A DNA stretch of 64,000 nucleotides from Armatimonadota bacterium (GTDB taxonomy: Bacteria > Armatimonadota > JAAZEB01). Location of the stretch: the NCBI GenBank assembly GCA_012512265.1, contig JAAZEM010000054.1, forward strand, positions 32,480 to 96,479, in the 5' to 3' direction. The notes beneath the pieces were generated by a model that was not told where the DNA came from, ran no database searches, and worked only from the letters and a program-made list of their open reading frames with translations. The position numbers and the translations under genes were made by a program. Positions 1 to 8,491 of the stretch are shown here, in pieces; positions within the stretch are counted from its first letter, which is position 1, and the number at the start of each line of letters is the position of its first letter.

Positions 1-566
1 AGCCTGGCTGTGCGCTCGGCGACAACGGCGAGGATCCGCGGAAGCTCCAGGGTTCCAGACACCGTGCGGCAGACGTCGAAGACATACCGGAGACGATTGC
101 GCCTGCGGCCTCCTGGCCGGCCGGAGCCATCCTCGGCATCCCACTCCTCGCCAGTGCAGGCGTGCTTGCTCAGCTTGACGGTCGCGCCATGCCCATCCGA
201 CGTATACTCCACCTTATCGGTGAGCTGCATCATCAGGAGCATGCCACGGCCATGAGGGGTTTCAGAGCGGGGTTCCCAGAGGGCGCCCGGATCGAAGCCC
301 GCCCCCGGGTCCGAGACTTCCACATGGACCCCGCCTGGCTCGGTGAAAATACGAACGGTGATCTCGGCGCCGGGGATGTTACCAGCGCCATGCTGAATGG
401 CGTTGTTGCATGCCTCCGAGACAGCGAGCAGGAGATCGCCCGCTTCCACCTGCGACAGGCCGGCCCGACGCGCGGTCTCCATCACGACCCGCCGCACGCT
501 GCTCACATACTGCAGCCGGGCCGGTATCCGGATTTCACAAGGCTCACCAGATTGGTCCAGGGTCAC
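1..566 (-). CDS. Anti-sigma factor-type serine kinase (HATPase_c_2, RsbW-like), possibly continuing into a GAF domain; truncated by the window edge
   Basis: Manual translation of the minus strand from a GTG at 566 (in-frame TAG at 597-599): VTLDQSGEPCEIRIPARLQYVSSVRRVVMETARRAGLSQVEAGDLLLAVSEACNNAIQHGAG...VEVSDPGAGFDPGALWEPRSETPHGRGMLLMMQLTDKVEY..., with N-box (EACNNAIQHG) and G-box-like motifs. Open to position 1, so absent from the ORF track. Confidence 0.8.
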   Translation of the reverse strand, partial: MTLDQSGEPCEIRIPARLQYVSSVRRVVMETARRAGLSQVEAGDLLLAVSEACNNAIQHGAGNIPGAEITVRIFTEPGGVHVEVSDPGAGFDPGALWEPRSETPHGRGMLLMMQLTDKVEYTSDGHGATVKLSKHACTGEEWDAEDGSGRPGGRRRNRLRYVFDVCRTVSGTLELPRILAVVAERTAR

Positions 567-936
567 GGCATCATCCTTCGCGGCGCGCTGCGGTCGCTAG
601 TGTCTATTGGCACCCGGATTGTACCCCCTTTCCTGATCGACTGTCAAGGGGCGTTGGCCAAACAGACTCAGCCCTCGTAGACCAGAGGAGCACCTCAAGC
701 ATGCGTGCCCATGCCTCCTGATCTTGCCGTCATGCGAACCTGAGGGTGTTTCTTTTCGTCCTAAGAATACAGGCCGCAACCAAGTCACAACACCGCCGCG
801 TGAGGTGCTGCAGGCAATCCCAACAACCCGCGCGGGGCCACCACGCTTCCATCGGACAGAGTGCCGCCCCAAGAACGCCATCGTTCGGCGGCACATCGGG
901 GGCGCGTGGGCCTGGTTGAAAGGAGTCTCCGCCACT

Positions 937-1605
937 GTGAAGCGAGCGTCATCCCTTTTCGCCATCCTTCTCGCGCTTCCACTGGTACATGCCACCGCAA
1001 GCCCAACTCGGGACGCCAGGCGGAATCACCCCCTCACACCCCGCCTGGGGAGCTCCTTCGCGTACCCCTCTGCGTGGACGCAAGCCCGGCGCAAGGCAAG
1101 AACCGCCGCCAGGAATCCACGGCGCGCGAGTGTCAAGACCTATCGCAGCAGCCGATTGGCCGCGTCGGCAAAGCCGGCTCGCGTGCTGACGACGACCGCC
1201 ATTCTCTCCAGTGATGAGAAGGAATTCGTCCGCCTTGTGAACGAGGAGCGGGCGCGACGGGGTCTCCGCCAGCTGACGGTCGATCCGGTGCTCACGGCCG
1301 CGGCACGCCAACACAGCCGCGAGATGGCGGAGCTAGGCTACTTCGACCACTATTCGCCCGTGCGCGGACTGCGCTCACCGATCGAGCGCTATGCCGTCGC
1401 CCTGGGTTCCCGGCGTTTCACCTGCGCCGTGGGTGAAAACCTTTTCTACAGCTCGCGGCGCGATGTCGCCCTTGGTCACCGCTCGCTGATGAACAGCCCG
1501 GGGCACCGCGCCAACATCCTGGCCAGTGACTACCGCGCCATCGGCGTCGGGGTCTACCAGGCGCCGAGCGGCGAGTACTACGCCACGCAGATGTTCCACT
1601 CCTGA
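937..1605 (+). CDS. CAP/SCP-domain secreted protein
   Basis: GTG start at 937 with AAAGGAG upstream; N-terminal signal-like segment (VKRASSLFAILLALPLVHATA), then VRLVNEERARRGLRQLTVDPVLTAAARQHSREMAELGYFDHYSP...GENLF...SPGHRANIL, a CAP-domain signature. Confidence 0.88.
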   Translation: MKRASSLFAILLALPLVHATASPTRDARRNHPLTPRLGSSFAYPSAWTQARRKARTAARNPRRASVKTYRSSRLAASAKPARVLTTTAILSSDEKEFVRLVNEERARRGLRQLTVDPVLTAAARQHSREMAELGYFDHYSPVRGLRSPIERYAVALGSRRFTCAVGENLFYSSRRDVALGHRSLMNSPGHRANILASDYRAIGVGVYQAPSGEYYATQMFHS

Positions 1606-1752
1606 GAATGGACCCTGCGAGAGCACACACCCGACCGGGAAGCACTGAAGGCCCCGGCACATCCCCCCGGATGCTTTCCGTGCTTCCCGCTCTCTCGCCT
1701 TCTCACCAAACCGAGCCGGGAGCATCGAAGCGGACAACCGTGCCCTCGCTTG

Positions 1753-2613
1753 CTACCCGCCCCGCTTGTGCTGAAGCCACGCCGCGTACACCTCCCGTCG
1801 AGGGAGATGGCGCTCGGTAGCAACCGCGCGGATGGCATCACGCTCGCTCATACCCGCGGCAACCCGCTCCGCCACATCCTCTTCCGGGGACACCGCCGGT
1901 TCCGCTGGCGGGGGCGCCTCGCCGGGCGTCGCGCCGCCAACCACGAGAACGAATTCGCCCTGGGGCGGATGTTCACGGAAATGCTCCAGGACTTCACTTG
2001 CCCGCCCGCGCACGACCTCCTCGAAGCGCTTGGTCATTTCGCGCGCCACGGCCACCCGCCGGTCTCCCAACACCTGGCAGATCGCCTCGAGCGTAGCGAG
2101 GACGCGCGAGGGGGCCTCATAGAAGAGGAGAGTGCGTTCCTCGGCGCGGAGTGCCTCCAGGCGGGCCCGGCGCTCGCCCGCAGCGCGTGGGAGAAAGCCC
2201 TCAAACGCAAAGCGGCGCGCCGGCAACCCGGAAGCGACGAGGGTCGCGATGACGGCGCTCGGCCCGGGGATGACGACCACATCAAGGCCCGCCTCGATGC
2301 AAGCCGTAATCAACTCGTCTCCGGGATCGGAGATGCCGGGGGTTCCGGCATCGGAGACCAGAGCCACGCGCCGGCCTTCCGCAACCTGCTCCACGATCCA
2401 CTCCACCTTGCGCGCCTCCGTGTGCTGATGGTACGACGTGAGTGGCGTGTGGATGTCGAAGTGCGCGAGGAGCTTGCGTGTGACGCGGGTATCCTCGGCG
2501 GCTATCAGATCCGCCTCCTTCAGAACGCGCAACGCGCGCAGAGTGATGTCCTCCAGATTGCCGATCGGCGTCGCGACGACGAAAAGCGTTCCCGATTCGC
2601 TACTCACTGCCAC
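1753..2613 (-). CDS. rsmI: 16S rRNA (cytidine1402-2'-O)-methyltransferase
   Basis: GTLFVVATPIGNLEDITLRALRVLKEADLIAAEDTRVTRKLLAHF...VSDAGTPGISDPGDELI...VVVIPGPSAVIATLVASGLPARRFAFEGFLPR; GTG start after GAGGGG. Confidence 0.95.
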   Translation of the reverse strand: MAVSSESGTLFVVATPIGNLEDITLRALRVLKEADLIAAEDTRVTRKLLAHFDIHTPLTSYHQHTEARKVEWIVEQVAEGRRVALVSDAGTPGISDPGDELITACIEAGLDVVVIPGPSAVIATLVASGLPARRFAFEGFLPRAAGERRARLEALRAEERTLLFYEAPSRVLATLEAICQVLGDRRVAVAREMTKRFEEVVRGRASEVLEHFREHPPQGEFVLVVGGATPGEAPPPAEPAVSPEEDVAERVAAGMSERDAIRAVATERHLPRREVYAAWLQHKRGG

Positions 2614-2700
2614 GAGTTCCCCTCTCGGCCGGCGCGGATCCGGCCAGCCTGGCCATTCTACCATGCCCCCCCGGTCGCGTCAACGCTACCGCCCAAGCCC

Positions 2701-2938
2701 CTGGGATTTCGAGATAAGGAGAAGGCTGCCCGCACGCGCGGAGCTCGAAGATCCGCGCTGCTTTCCGGCAAAGCCCCCTCGGGGCTTCCCCTCCCAGCTA
2801 CCGCCGTCTTGAGACATCTGGGAGTATCCCCAACCCAGCCCGGCAGGGCTTCGCTCGCAAGCAGCGCGGTGATTTATCGCCGCTCGCCGGGTTGCGTGCT
2901 GCCTCCGAGGCTTCGGATTCCTTATCTCGGAATCCCAG
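2701..2938. mobile_element. MITE-like non-autonomous element, copy 1 (238 bp, intact TIRs, 9-bp TSD)
   Basis: Begins CTGGGATTTCGAGATAAGG and ends CCTTATCTCGGAATCCCAG (near-perfect inverted repeats). Flanked by direct repeats CCCAAGCCC at 2692-2700 and 2939-2947. Confidence 0.85.
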
Positions 2939-3015
2939 CCCAAGCCCGATTGGCCTGTGTCGTGCGAGATGGGAGGAGAAGCGGGATTCTGGCGGCATGA
3001 AAGGAGCGGCTTGCG

Positions 3016-3219
3016 ATGCCCCGGTATCGAGCACAGGTACCCTACACCGATGACCTGGGCCGTGAGCGGTGGGAGTATGTGGAGGTCACCGCCTCCATGC
3101 ACGACCCGGACGAGCTGGCGCGAGCGGCCAAGGAGGAATGGGAGAGACGCCACCCCGATCGCGTCGGGCTCTTGCCCGAGGATCTGGAGTGGGAGGAGAT
3201 GGGCGAGGACGACTGGTAG
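3016..3219 (+). CDS. Small acidic uncharacterised protein (67 aa)
   Basis: MPRYRAQVPYTDDLGRERWEYVEVTASMHDPDELARAAKEEWERRHPDRVGLLPEDLEWEEMGEDDW, preceded by AAAGGAG at suitable spacing. Confidence 0.6.
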   Translation: MPRYRAQVPYTDDLGRERWEYVEVTASMHDPDELARAAKEEWERRHPDRVGLLPEDLEWEEMGEDDW

Positions 3220-3247
3220 TCTTCGCCTGAAAGGCGCAGTTAAATGA

Positions 3248-3299
3248 AAGAGGGAAGGCCGTTGGGGTGCGCTCTGGCGCATCCGCCGCCTTCCCTCTT
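3248..3299. terminator. Bidirectional intrinsic-terminator-like hairpin between convergent small genes
   Basis: AAGAGGGAAGG...CCTTCCCTCTT 11-bp stem with a nested TGCGC/GCGCA hairpin, lying between a + gene ending at 3219 and a - gene ending at 3319. Confidence 0.7.
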
Positions 3300-3318
3300 A
3301 TGCTTGGTGGTCTTCTGT

Positions 3319-3474
3319 TCAGACCTTCTCGTGGCAGGTAAGCACGAGCCGCTTCTTGCCACCATCGAGCATGAGTACCGGCTTGCTCGGCTTGCCACAC
3401 TCGCGGCAGATGTTCGCCTTGGCATCGCCGATGCGGGAGTTCTTGCTCTTCTTGCCCTCGTCACCCTTCGCCAT
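3319..3474 (-). CDS. 51-aa zinc-ribbon-like microprotein
   Basis: Manual translation (below the ORF-track size cut-off): MAKGDEGKKSKNSRIGDAKANICRECGKPSKPVLMLDGGKKRLVLTCHEKV*; AAAGGG upstream of ATG; CxxC plus a distal CH pair. Confidence 0.65.
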   Translation of the reverse strand: MAKGDEGKKSKNSRIGDAKANICRECGKPSKPVLMLDGGKKRLVLTCHEKV

Positions 3475-3783
3475 TGCTCTACCCTTTCGTTAAGATCATC
3501 TCAAGCGGCATATCGCCGTCCGACTTCCCCCTCGGATCCCTGGCGGGATCCAGAGGTGGGTGCATAGGTGCCTGATGTAGGCCCGCGGATGACCTGCCCA
3601 GGCAAGGCCCATGCCATTTCGTTGCACCGGGCGGCCATCCCCCAGGCAAACACCCCCTGCGGTGCCTGCCTTCCGTGCTGCAGAGAGTGTGGTGGAGACC
3701 CAGTAGCCGCGCGCCCGCAGTGGACAGAAACACGCTCCCGTATCGCGGGAACGCCGTGGTGGAAGCTATCCGCTGCAGTGCAC

Positions 3784-3815
3784 AAAAAAAGTCCCGTCCG
3801 CAGTTGCGGAGGGAC
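3784..3815 (-). terminator. Intrinsic terminator downstream of tRNA-Arg
   Basis: Minus strand: GTCCCTCCGCAACTGCGGACGGGAC followed by TTTTTTT; lies 3' of the minus-strand tRNA. Confidence 0.75.
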
Positions 3816-3883
3816 CTTTGACGCGGAACGAACGTTGTGAACGCTAGAAGACTGCGACCCTTGATACCGAAGAGTCCAGATGC

Positions 3884-3959
3884 TGGCGCCCTCGGAGGGA
3901 TTCGAACCCCCGACTCAGGGCTTAGGACGCCCCAGCTCTATCCACTGAGCTACGAGGGC
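3884..3959 (-). tRNA. tRNA-Arg(CCT)
   Basis: GCCCTCGTAGCTCAGTGGATAGAGCTGGGGCGTCCTAAGCCCTGAGTCGGGGGTTCGAATCCCTCCGAGGGCGCCA; full cloverleaf, loop GTCCTAA gives anticodon CCT, encoded CCA. Confidence 0.96.
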
Positions 3960-4232
3960 ACTCAAGACTCTCCCGGCTCGCTATCCGCACCCAGCATTCC
4001 CAAGCGTCACGCTTGACCGTTCGCACTCTGCCGGCGAAAGCAGCCTGCACCCGCCGAATCAGAACCACGCACGCCAATGCGCGCACCTCTCTGCAACAGG
4101 GTTATTATAGGGCATCCCATCCAAACGTGTCAAGAGAATCAGAGAGCAAAATCCCGTGTGCGCGCTCTTCCTGCCGGGCGATCCACCTTTCATCCACCGC
4201 AGGAGCGCGTCTCTCGGGGCGCGAATCTCCGT

Positions 4233-5057
4233 ATGGCTATGGAAGAGATCGATGGCATCAAGCACCCTGCCTACAAGCACGCTCTCTCGCTGACGCGCCC
4301 CGCCGAGCGGATGCAAAGCGGACTCTACCTCGTCGAGACGGCCAATTTCGTCCGCCAGGCGCTTGCATCCCCCGAGGAGGTGCTCAGCGTCTTTGCCACC
4401 CGCGACGAAGCCAGCAGCTTCTCGGAAGAGTGCGCGGCACGAGATATTCCCCTGTACATCGCGAGCGCAGGGTTGATCCAGAAGCTGGTGGGCACCAGCT
4501 ACGAGGTGGCTGTCACGGCGATCTGCGTCGTCCGGCAGCGCCGGGTCGCCCTCGAATCGCTGGGAGGGAAGCAAACCGTGATCCTGGCGGGCGAGGAGAT
4601 CCAGGACCCGCGCAACGTCGGGGTCCTGGTGCGCACCGCCGAGGCCGTGGGCTGTGCGGCGCTCATCCTCTCCGCGAACTCTGCCGAGGCGTACTCTCGC
4701 CCGGCGGTGCGATCCTCCACCGGATCGATCCTCCGGCTGCCGGTGTGCTTGGTTCCCGATCTCCCGACAGCCCTCCGGTCGCTGCGCCAGCGCGGGTTCC
4801 ATGTGGTCGCCAGCTCGGCGCGGGCACCACGGACGGTCTATGACGGCGCGCTCTCGCGCCGGCCGCTGGTCGTGGTCGTCGGCAACGAGACAAACGGCAT
4901 GACAGAAGCCGCCCGTGCCGAAGCGAGCGAGTTTGTCTCGCTGCCGATGGCTTCAGGCGGCCCGTCATCGCTCAACGTCACTGTCGCCGCCGGCGTGCTC
5001 CTCTACGAGGCTCTCCGGCAGGCGCGCGCGGTGCGCGAGCCCGGCGAGACTCAGTAG
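4233..5057 (+). CDS. TrmH/SpoU-family RNA 2'-O-methyltransferase
   Basis: ILAGEEIQDPRNVGVLVRTAEAVGCAALIL...SSTGSILRLPV...VVVVGNETNGMTEAAR...SLPMASGGPSSLNVTVAAGVLLYEALRQ: SpoU motifs. Confidence 0.93.
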   Translation: MAMEEIDGIKHPAYKHALSLTRPAERMQSGLYLVETANFVRQALASPEEVLSVFATRDEASSFSEECAARDIPLYIASAGLIQKLVGTSYEVAVTAICVVRQRRVALESLGGKQTVILAGEEIQDPRNVGVLVRTAEAVGCAALILSANSAEAYSRPAVRSSTGSILRLPVCLVPDLPTALRSLRQRGFHVVASSARAPRTVYDGALSRRPLVVVVGNETNGMTEAARAEASEFVSLPMASGGPSSLNVTVAAGVLLYEALRQARAVREPGETQ

Positions 5058-5947
5058 ACTTCCGGCACCTTCCAGTTCTCGCGCCAGCGGCTGCTCTCGG
5101 ACGGCGGCTCCTGGTTGTTCCACGCGTCCTGGAGAGTCATAAACTCCTTCAGATGGGGGCGCACCACGTTCTCCCACAGCGTCTCCACCTGGGCAAAGGT
5201 GCGCAGCGTGTGCGCCGGCTTCTCGCGCTCATAGGCATCCAGCAGCTCGCGCGCCTTTTGCCCAAGGTAGCGCACCTCATCCTCGACCATGCGCTCGCCC
5301 GTCCGGCGGTTGGAAAGGCGCGCGGTCGCTCCCATAGCAAAGTGCGTTCCTGGCGTCCCTTCCGCGGGCATCCGCGAAAGATCCACGCACTCTGGATTGA
5401 GCGCCCACAGGAGCGAGGTCTCCACCTTGCCGGCGTGATCGCCTCCGCTTTGGTTGTTGTTATCGAAGCCGGGCACGTTGGCCTCCCAGTCCGGGAGCGC
5501 GTAGAGGCGCGTGCCCACGCAGGGCTGCACCAGCTCGACCAGCTTCTTCAGATCCTGCCAGTTGGGCCCGTAATGCCCGGTGAGGAGGATGCAGGCGTGA
5601 AACCCGTGGGAATCGGCGGTGCGGATCTGGTAGAGCACGTTCTTGAAGTGTTGCCAGGGCGGCAGCGCGGTGAGCCAGGTCCGCTCGCACTCGCCGACGT
5701 TCTTCTCCGACCAGATCGCGTAGCCGCCCAGCTCGTGGATGTGCCAGTAATCGGGCGGCGCCACGATGCCGCCATGCACGCGCGCCGCTGCACACGCGAT
5801 GCCATGCGCCTTCAGCATGTCGAGCCCGAGGGCGCAATGCGGCCCGTGCGGCTCGCACAATCCGTACGTCAGATAAAGGAGCGGGCATTCCGCGAACGCC
5901 TGCTCCAGTTGATCTGGGAACATCCGCTCCCAACGCACTTCACGCAT
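5051..5947 (-). CDS. Creatininase-family amidohydrolase
   Basis: MREVRWERMFPDQLEQAFAECPLLYLTYGLCEPHGPHCALGLDMLKAHGIACAAA...LLTGHYGPNWQDLKKLV...GGDHAGKVETSLLWAL: creatininase-type metal-binding motifs. Confidence 0.85.
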   Translation of the reverse strand: MREVRWERMFPDQLEQAFAECPLLYLTYGLCEPHGPHCALGLDMLKAHGIACAAARVHGGIVAPPDYWHIHELGGYAIWSEKNVGECERTWLTALPPWQHFKNVLYQIRTADSHGFHACILLTGHYGPNWQDLKKLVELVQPCVGTRLYALPDWEANVPGFDNNNQSGGDHAGKVETSLLWALNPECVDLSRMPAEGTPGTHFAMGATARLSNRRTGERMVEDEVRYLGQKARELLDAYEREKPAHTLRTFAQVETLWENVVRPHLKEFMTLQDAWNNQEPPSESSRWRENWKVPEVY

Positions 5948-5985
5948 CGTCTCTCTCCCTGTTCCAGCTATGACCACCGCCTCGC

Positions 5986-6771
5986 TCACGCGTCCGGCCA
6001 CCTCGCCTGCCCAGGCTGTCGTGACAGCAGCTCCACCGCCTCGAGGAGATCCCGAGCCACCGGCGCATCGCCCGGTGAGTGCTTTCCCTGGCGGTCGAGG
6101 AGGATGGGGGCGATGCCGGCGGCGCGAGCGCCCAGCACGTCGTTCTCATAAGAGTCGCCGATGTGGAATGCATCCTCCGCGGCAACGCCCGCCTGACGGA
6201 GCGCCTCGTGAAAGAGGCCCGGATCCGGCTTCTCGCACCCGCAGAGCGCTGAAATGATGACGCACTCCAGGTAGGCATTGAGACCGAGAACGCGGACCAC
6301 CTCTTGCAGCGAGCAGTCCCAGTTGCTGATAAGCCCGATACCGACTCCACGCTCCTTCAAGGCCTGGAGGGCAGGGAGCGCGTCCGGGTAGAGCTCGAAG
6401 CGGATGGCGTCCATCAGCGCGTCCACCATCTCTTCGCAGCCCACGGAGAGCGCGTGGCCTCGCTCGCGGAGCGCCTCGAGGAGCACGCCGGCGCATTCCA
6501 GGCGGAGGCGACGCAGCCGTTCGGGGTCACTTGCCTTCACGCTGTGCGCGATGTAGTAGGCGAACTCCTGGCGCATTGCCGCTTCCACGTCGCCCAGCGG
6601 GATGGAGTATCCGAGCGATTCCAGGTTCGCCTTCAGGCGCTCGAACGGGCGGTGGAGCGTGACCAGCGTGCCAAAGGCGTCAAAGAAGACGCACCGAGGG
6701 GAGGGCCTGCTGGACGAATGACAGGCCGCTGGCCGGACGGGTGTCACGCCAGGGTTTCCTCCCTCCAGCAC
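5986..6771 (-). CDS. HAD-superfamily hydrolase
   Basis: RCVFFDAFGTLVTL...GLISNWDCSLQEVV...CEKPDPGLFHEALRQAGVAAEDAFHIGDSYENDVLGARAAGI. Confidence 0.9.
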   Translation of the reverse strand: MLEGGNPGVTPVRPAACHSSSRPSPRCVFFDAFGTLVTLHRPFERLKANLESLGYSIPLGDVEAAMRQEFAYYIAHSVKASDPERLRRLRLECAGVLLEALRERGHALSVGCEEMVDALMDAIRFELYPDALPALQALKERGVGIGLISNWDCSLQEVVRVLGLNAYLECVIISALCGCEKPDPGLFHEALRQAGVAAEDAFHIGDSYENDVLGARAAGIAPILLDRQGKHSPGDAPVARDLLEAVELLSRQPGQARWPDA

Positions 6772-6786
6772 GCGATCCCCTCTCCC

Positions 6787-7422
6787 CTATTCAGCCGCCC
6801 GGCGACACGCCTCGCCCAGCGGGAGGCCCGCACGGAGGAACTCCAAGATCCGCTCCTCGCGGGCGTGGAACGCTTCCGTTTCGGCGATGATCTCGGGGGC
6901 GAGCGCCGCGGGGATCACCACGACGCCGTCGCTATCGCCGCGCACCAGGTCGCCCGGGTGGACCAGGACGCCGCCGCACTGGATCGGGATCTGCGTCTCG
7001 GACTGCTGGGAATCGCCCGTGCCGCCGCGGGGCGTTACGGCGCGCGCAAAGACGGGGTAGCCCAGCTCCCGGATGCCGGCGATGTCGCGCGCGGCGCCAT
7101 CGATGACGGTGCCACCGAAGCCCAGCTGTTTGGCGGCAGTGCTGAAGATCTCGCCCCAGAGGATCGCCTCGGTGTAGCCGCCTCCCGCGAGCACGATCAC
7201 ATCGCCCGGGCGGGCCTGCGAGAGCGCCAGGCCACTGGCGTGAGTCGCTCCCGGATAGGTGCGCGCGGTGAACGCGGGGCCACACACCTCGGCGCCTTCC
7301 CAAACAGGCTTCATCGAGGAGTGCATCGTGCAGGGGTCCATCCCCCGGCGCCGCATCACATCGCTCAACGCCGCCGTCGGCAGCGCGGCCAGACGGCGTA
7401 GCCATTCCTCAAGCATCTTCAT
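6787..7422 (-). CDS. RraA-family protein (HMG/CHA aldolase-like)
   Basis: TAALSDVMRRRGMD...GPAFTART...GDVIVLAGGGYTEAILWGEIFSTAAKQLGFGGTVIDGAARDIAGIRELGYPVFARAVTPRGGTGD. Confidence 0.88.
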   Translation of the reverse strand: MKMLEEWLRRLAALPTAALSDVMRRRGMDPCTMHSSMKPVWEGAEVCGPAFTARTYPGATHASGLALSQARPGDVIVLAGGGYTEAILWGEIFSTAAKQLGFGGTVIDGAARDIAGIRELGYPVFARAVTPRGGTGDSQQSETQIPIQCGGVLVHPGDLVRGDSDGVVVIPAALAPEIIAETEAFHAREERILEFLRAGLPLGEACRRAAE

Positions 7423-7449
7423 TCCTTTCCACTCAGCCAGCAGGTCGGC

Positions 7450-8475
7450 TCAACGCGCTGCCTGCCGGGAGGCAGGGGCACCGGCCAATTCGGGCCAGCG
7501 GGGCTTCACACCGTGATTCACCCACGATTCTGGCCACTCGCGCCGGGCGAGCGCCGCCAGCGCGCGCACCGAGTGCGCCCAGAACTCTTGCTCGAATCGG
7601 ACGGAAGACGCGGCCATGTGCGGGGTGATCACAACGTTCTCCAGGGCGAACAACGGGTGATTGGGAGGCGGTGGCTCCTGCTCCAGCACGTCCAGCGCCG
7701 CCCCGGCGATCCATCCCTCGCGCAGCGCGCGCACGAGCGCGGCCTCGTCTACCACCCCGCCGCGCGTGGTGTTGACCAGGTAGGCGGTCGGCTTCATCTG
7801 GCGCAGTTGCGCCTCGCCGATGAGGCCGCGCGTCGCCGGGATCAGCGGGCAGTGAAGCGAGAGGAAATCGACCTGGGGCAGGATCTCCTCCAGGGTTGCT
7901 GGCTCGACGCCATAGCGCGCCATCTCTTCCGCTGGCACCGCCGGATCGCTCACCAGGATCCGCATTTCGAAACCGCGGAGCTTCCGCGCGACGTGTCGGC
8001 CGATGTGCCCGAAGCCGACGAGCCCGAGGACTCCGCCTCCCAGGAGCCCGGGCACACGTGTGCCGCCCCCGCCCCACCGGCCCTCGCGGACCACGCGGTC
8101 GAGCCTGGAAGTCTGCCGGACAATCGCGAAGAGGAGCGCGATGGCATGCTCCGCGACCGCCTCGGCGATTGCCGCAGGCGTGTTCACCACCACGATGCCC
8201 AGGCGCGTCGCCTCTTCCACGGGGAGGTCGTCGGTGCCGCTCCCGGAGCGCATCATGGCGGCGCATCGGAGCAGCTGCGAGAGGCTTTCCGGCGTGATCA
8301 CGCGGTTGGCGCCAAAGAGCCAGAGCACGTCGGCGTCGCGGGCCAGCTCCACCGCTTCCTCGGTGGTGCGGCACTGCCGGGCCACGAGCTCGATCCCCTC
8401 CCGGGCGAGCTCCTCGCGCGCCCAGGCCGGCACTCGTTCCGCGTTGGCCGTCACCAACGCCACCTTTAAGCGCAT
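7450..8475 (-). CDS. D-isomer-specific 2-hydroxyacid dehydrogenase (SerA-like)
   Basis: MRLKVALVTANAERVP...GGGVLGLVGFGHIGRHVARKLRGFEMRILVSDP...LVNTTRGGVVDEAALVRALREGWIAGAALDVLEQEPPPPNHPLFALENVVITPHMA. Confidence 0.92.
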   Translation of the reverse strand: MRLKVALVTANAERVPAWAREELAREGIELVARQCRTTEEAVELARDADVLWLFGANRVITPESLSQLLRCAAMMRSGSGTDDLPVEEATRLGIVVVNTPAAIAEAVAEHAIALLFAIVRQTSRLDRVVREGRWGGGGTRVPGLLGGGVLGLVGFGHIGRHVARKLRGFEMRILVSDPAVPAEEMARYGVEPATLEEILPQVDFLSLHCPLIPATRGLIGEAQLRQMKPTAYLVNTTRGGVVDEAALVRALREGWIAGAALDVLEQEPPPPNHPLFALENVVITPHMAASSVRFEQEFWAHSVRALAALARREWPESWVNHGVKPRWPELAGAPASRQAAR

Positions 8476-8491
8476 ACCCGCTTCTCCCATC

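Noticed and set aside
2686-3282. ORFs within the MITE-like element (similar peptides in all copies)
   Set aside because: Similarity follows from nucleotide identity. The frames differ in boundaries, lack start signals and run past the TIRs.
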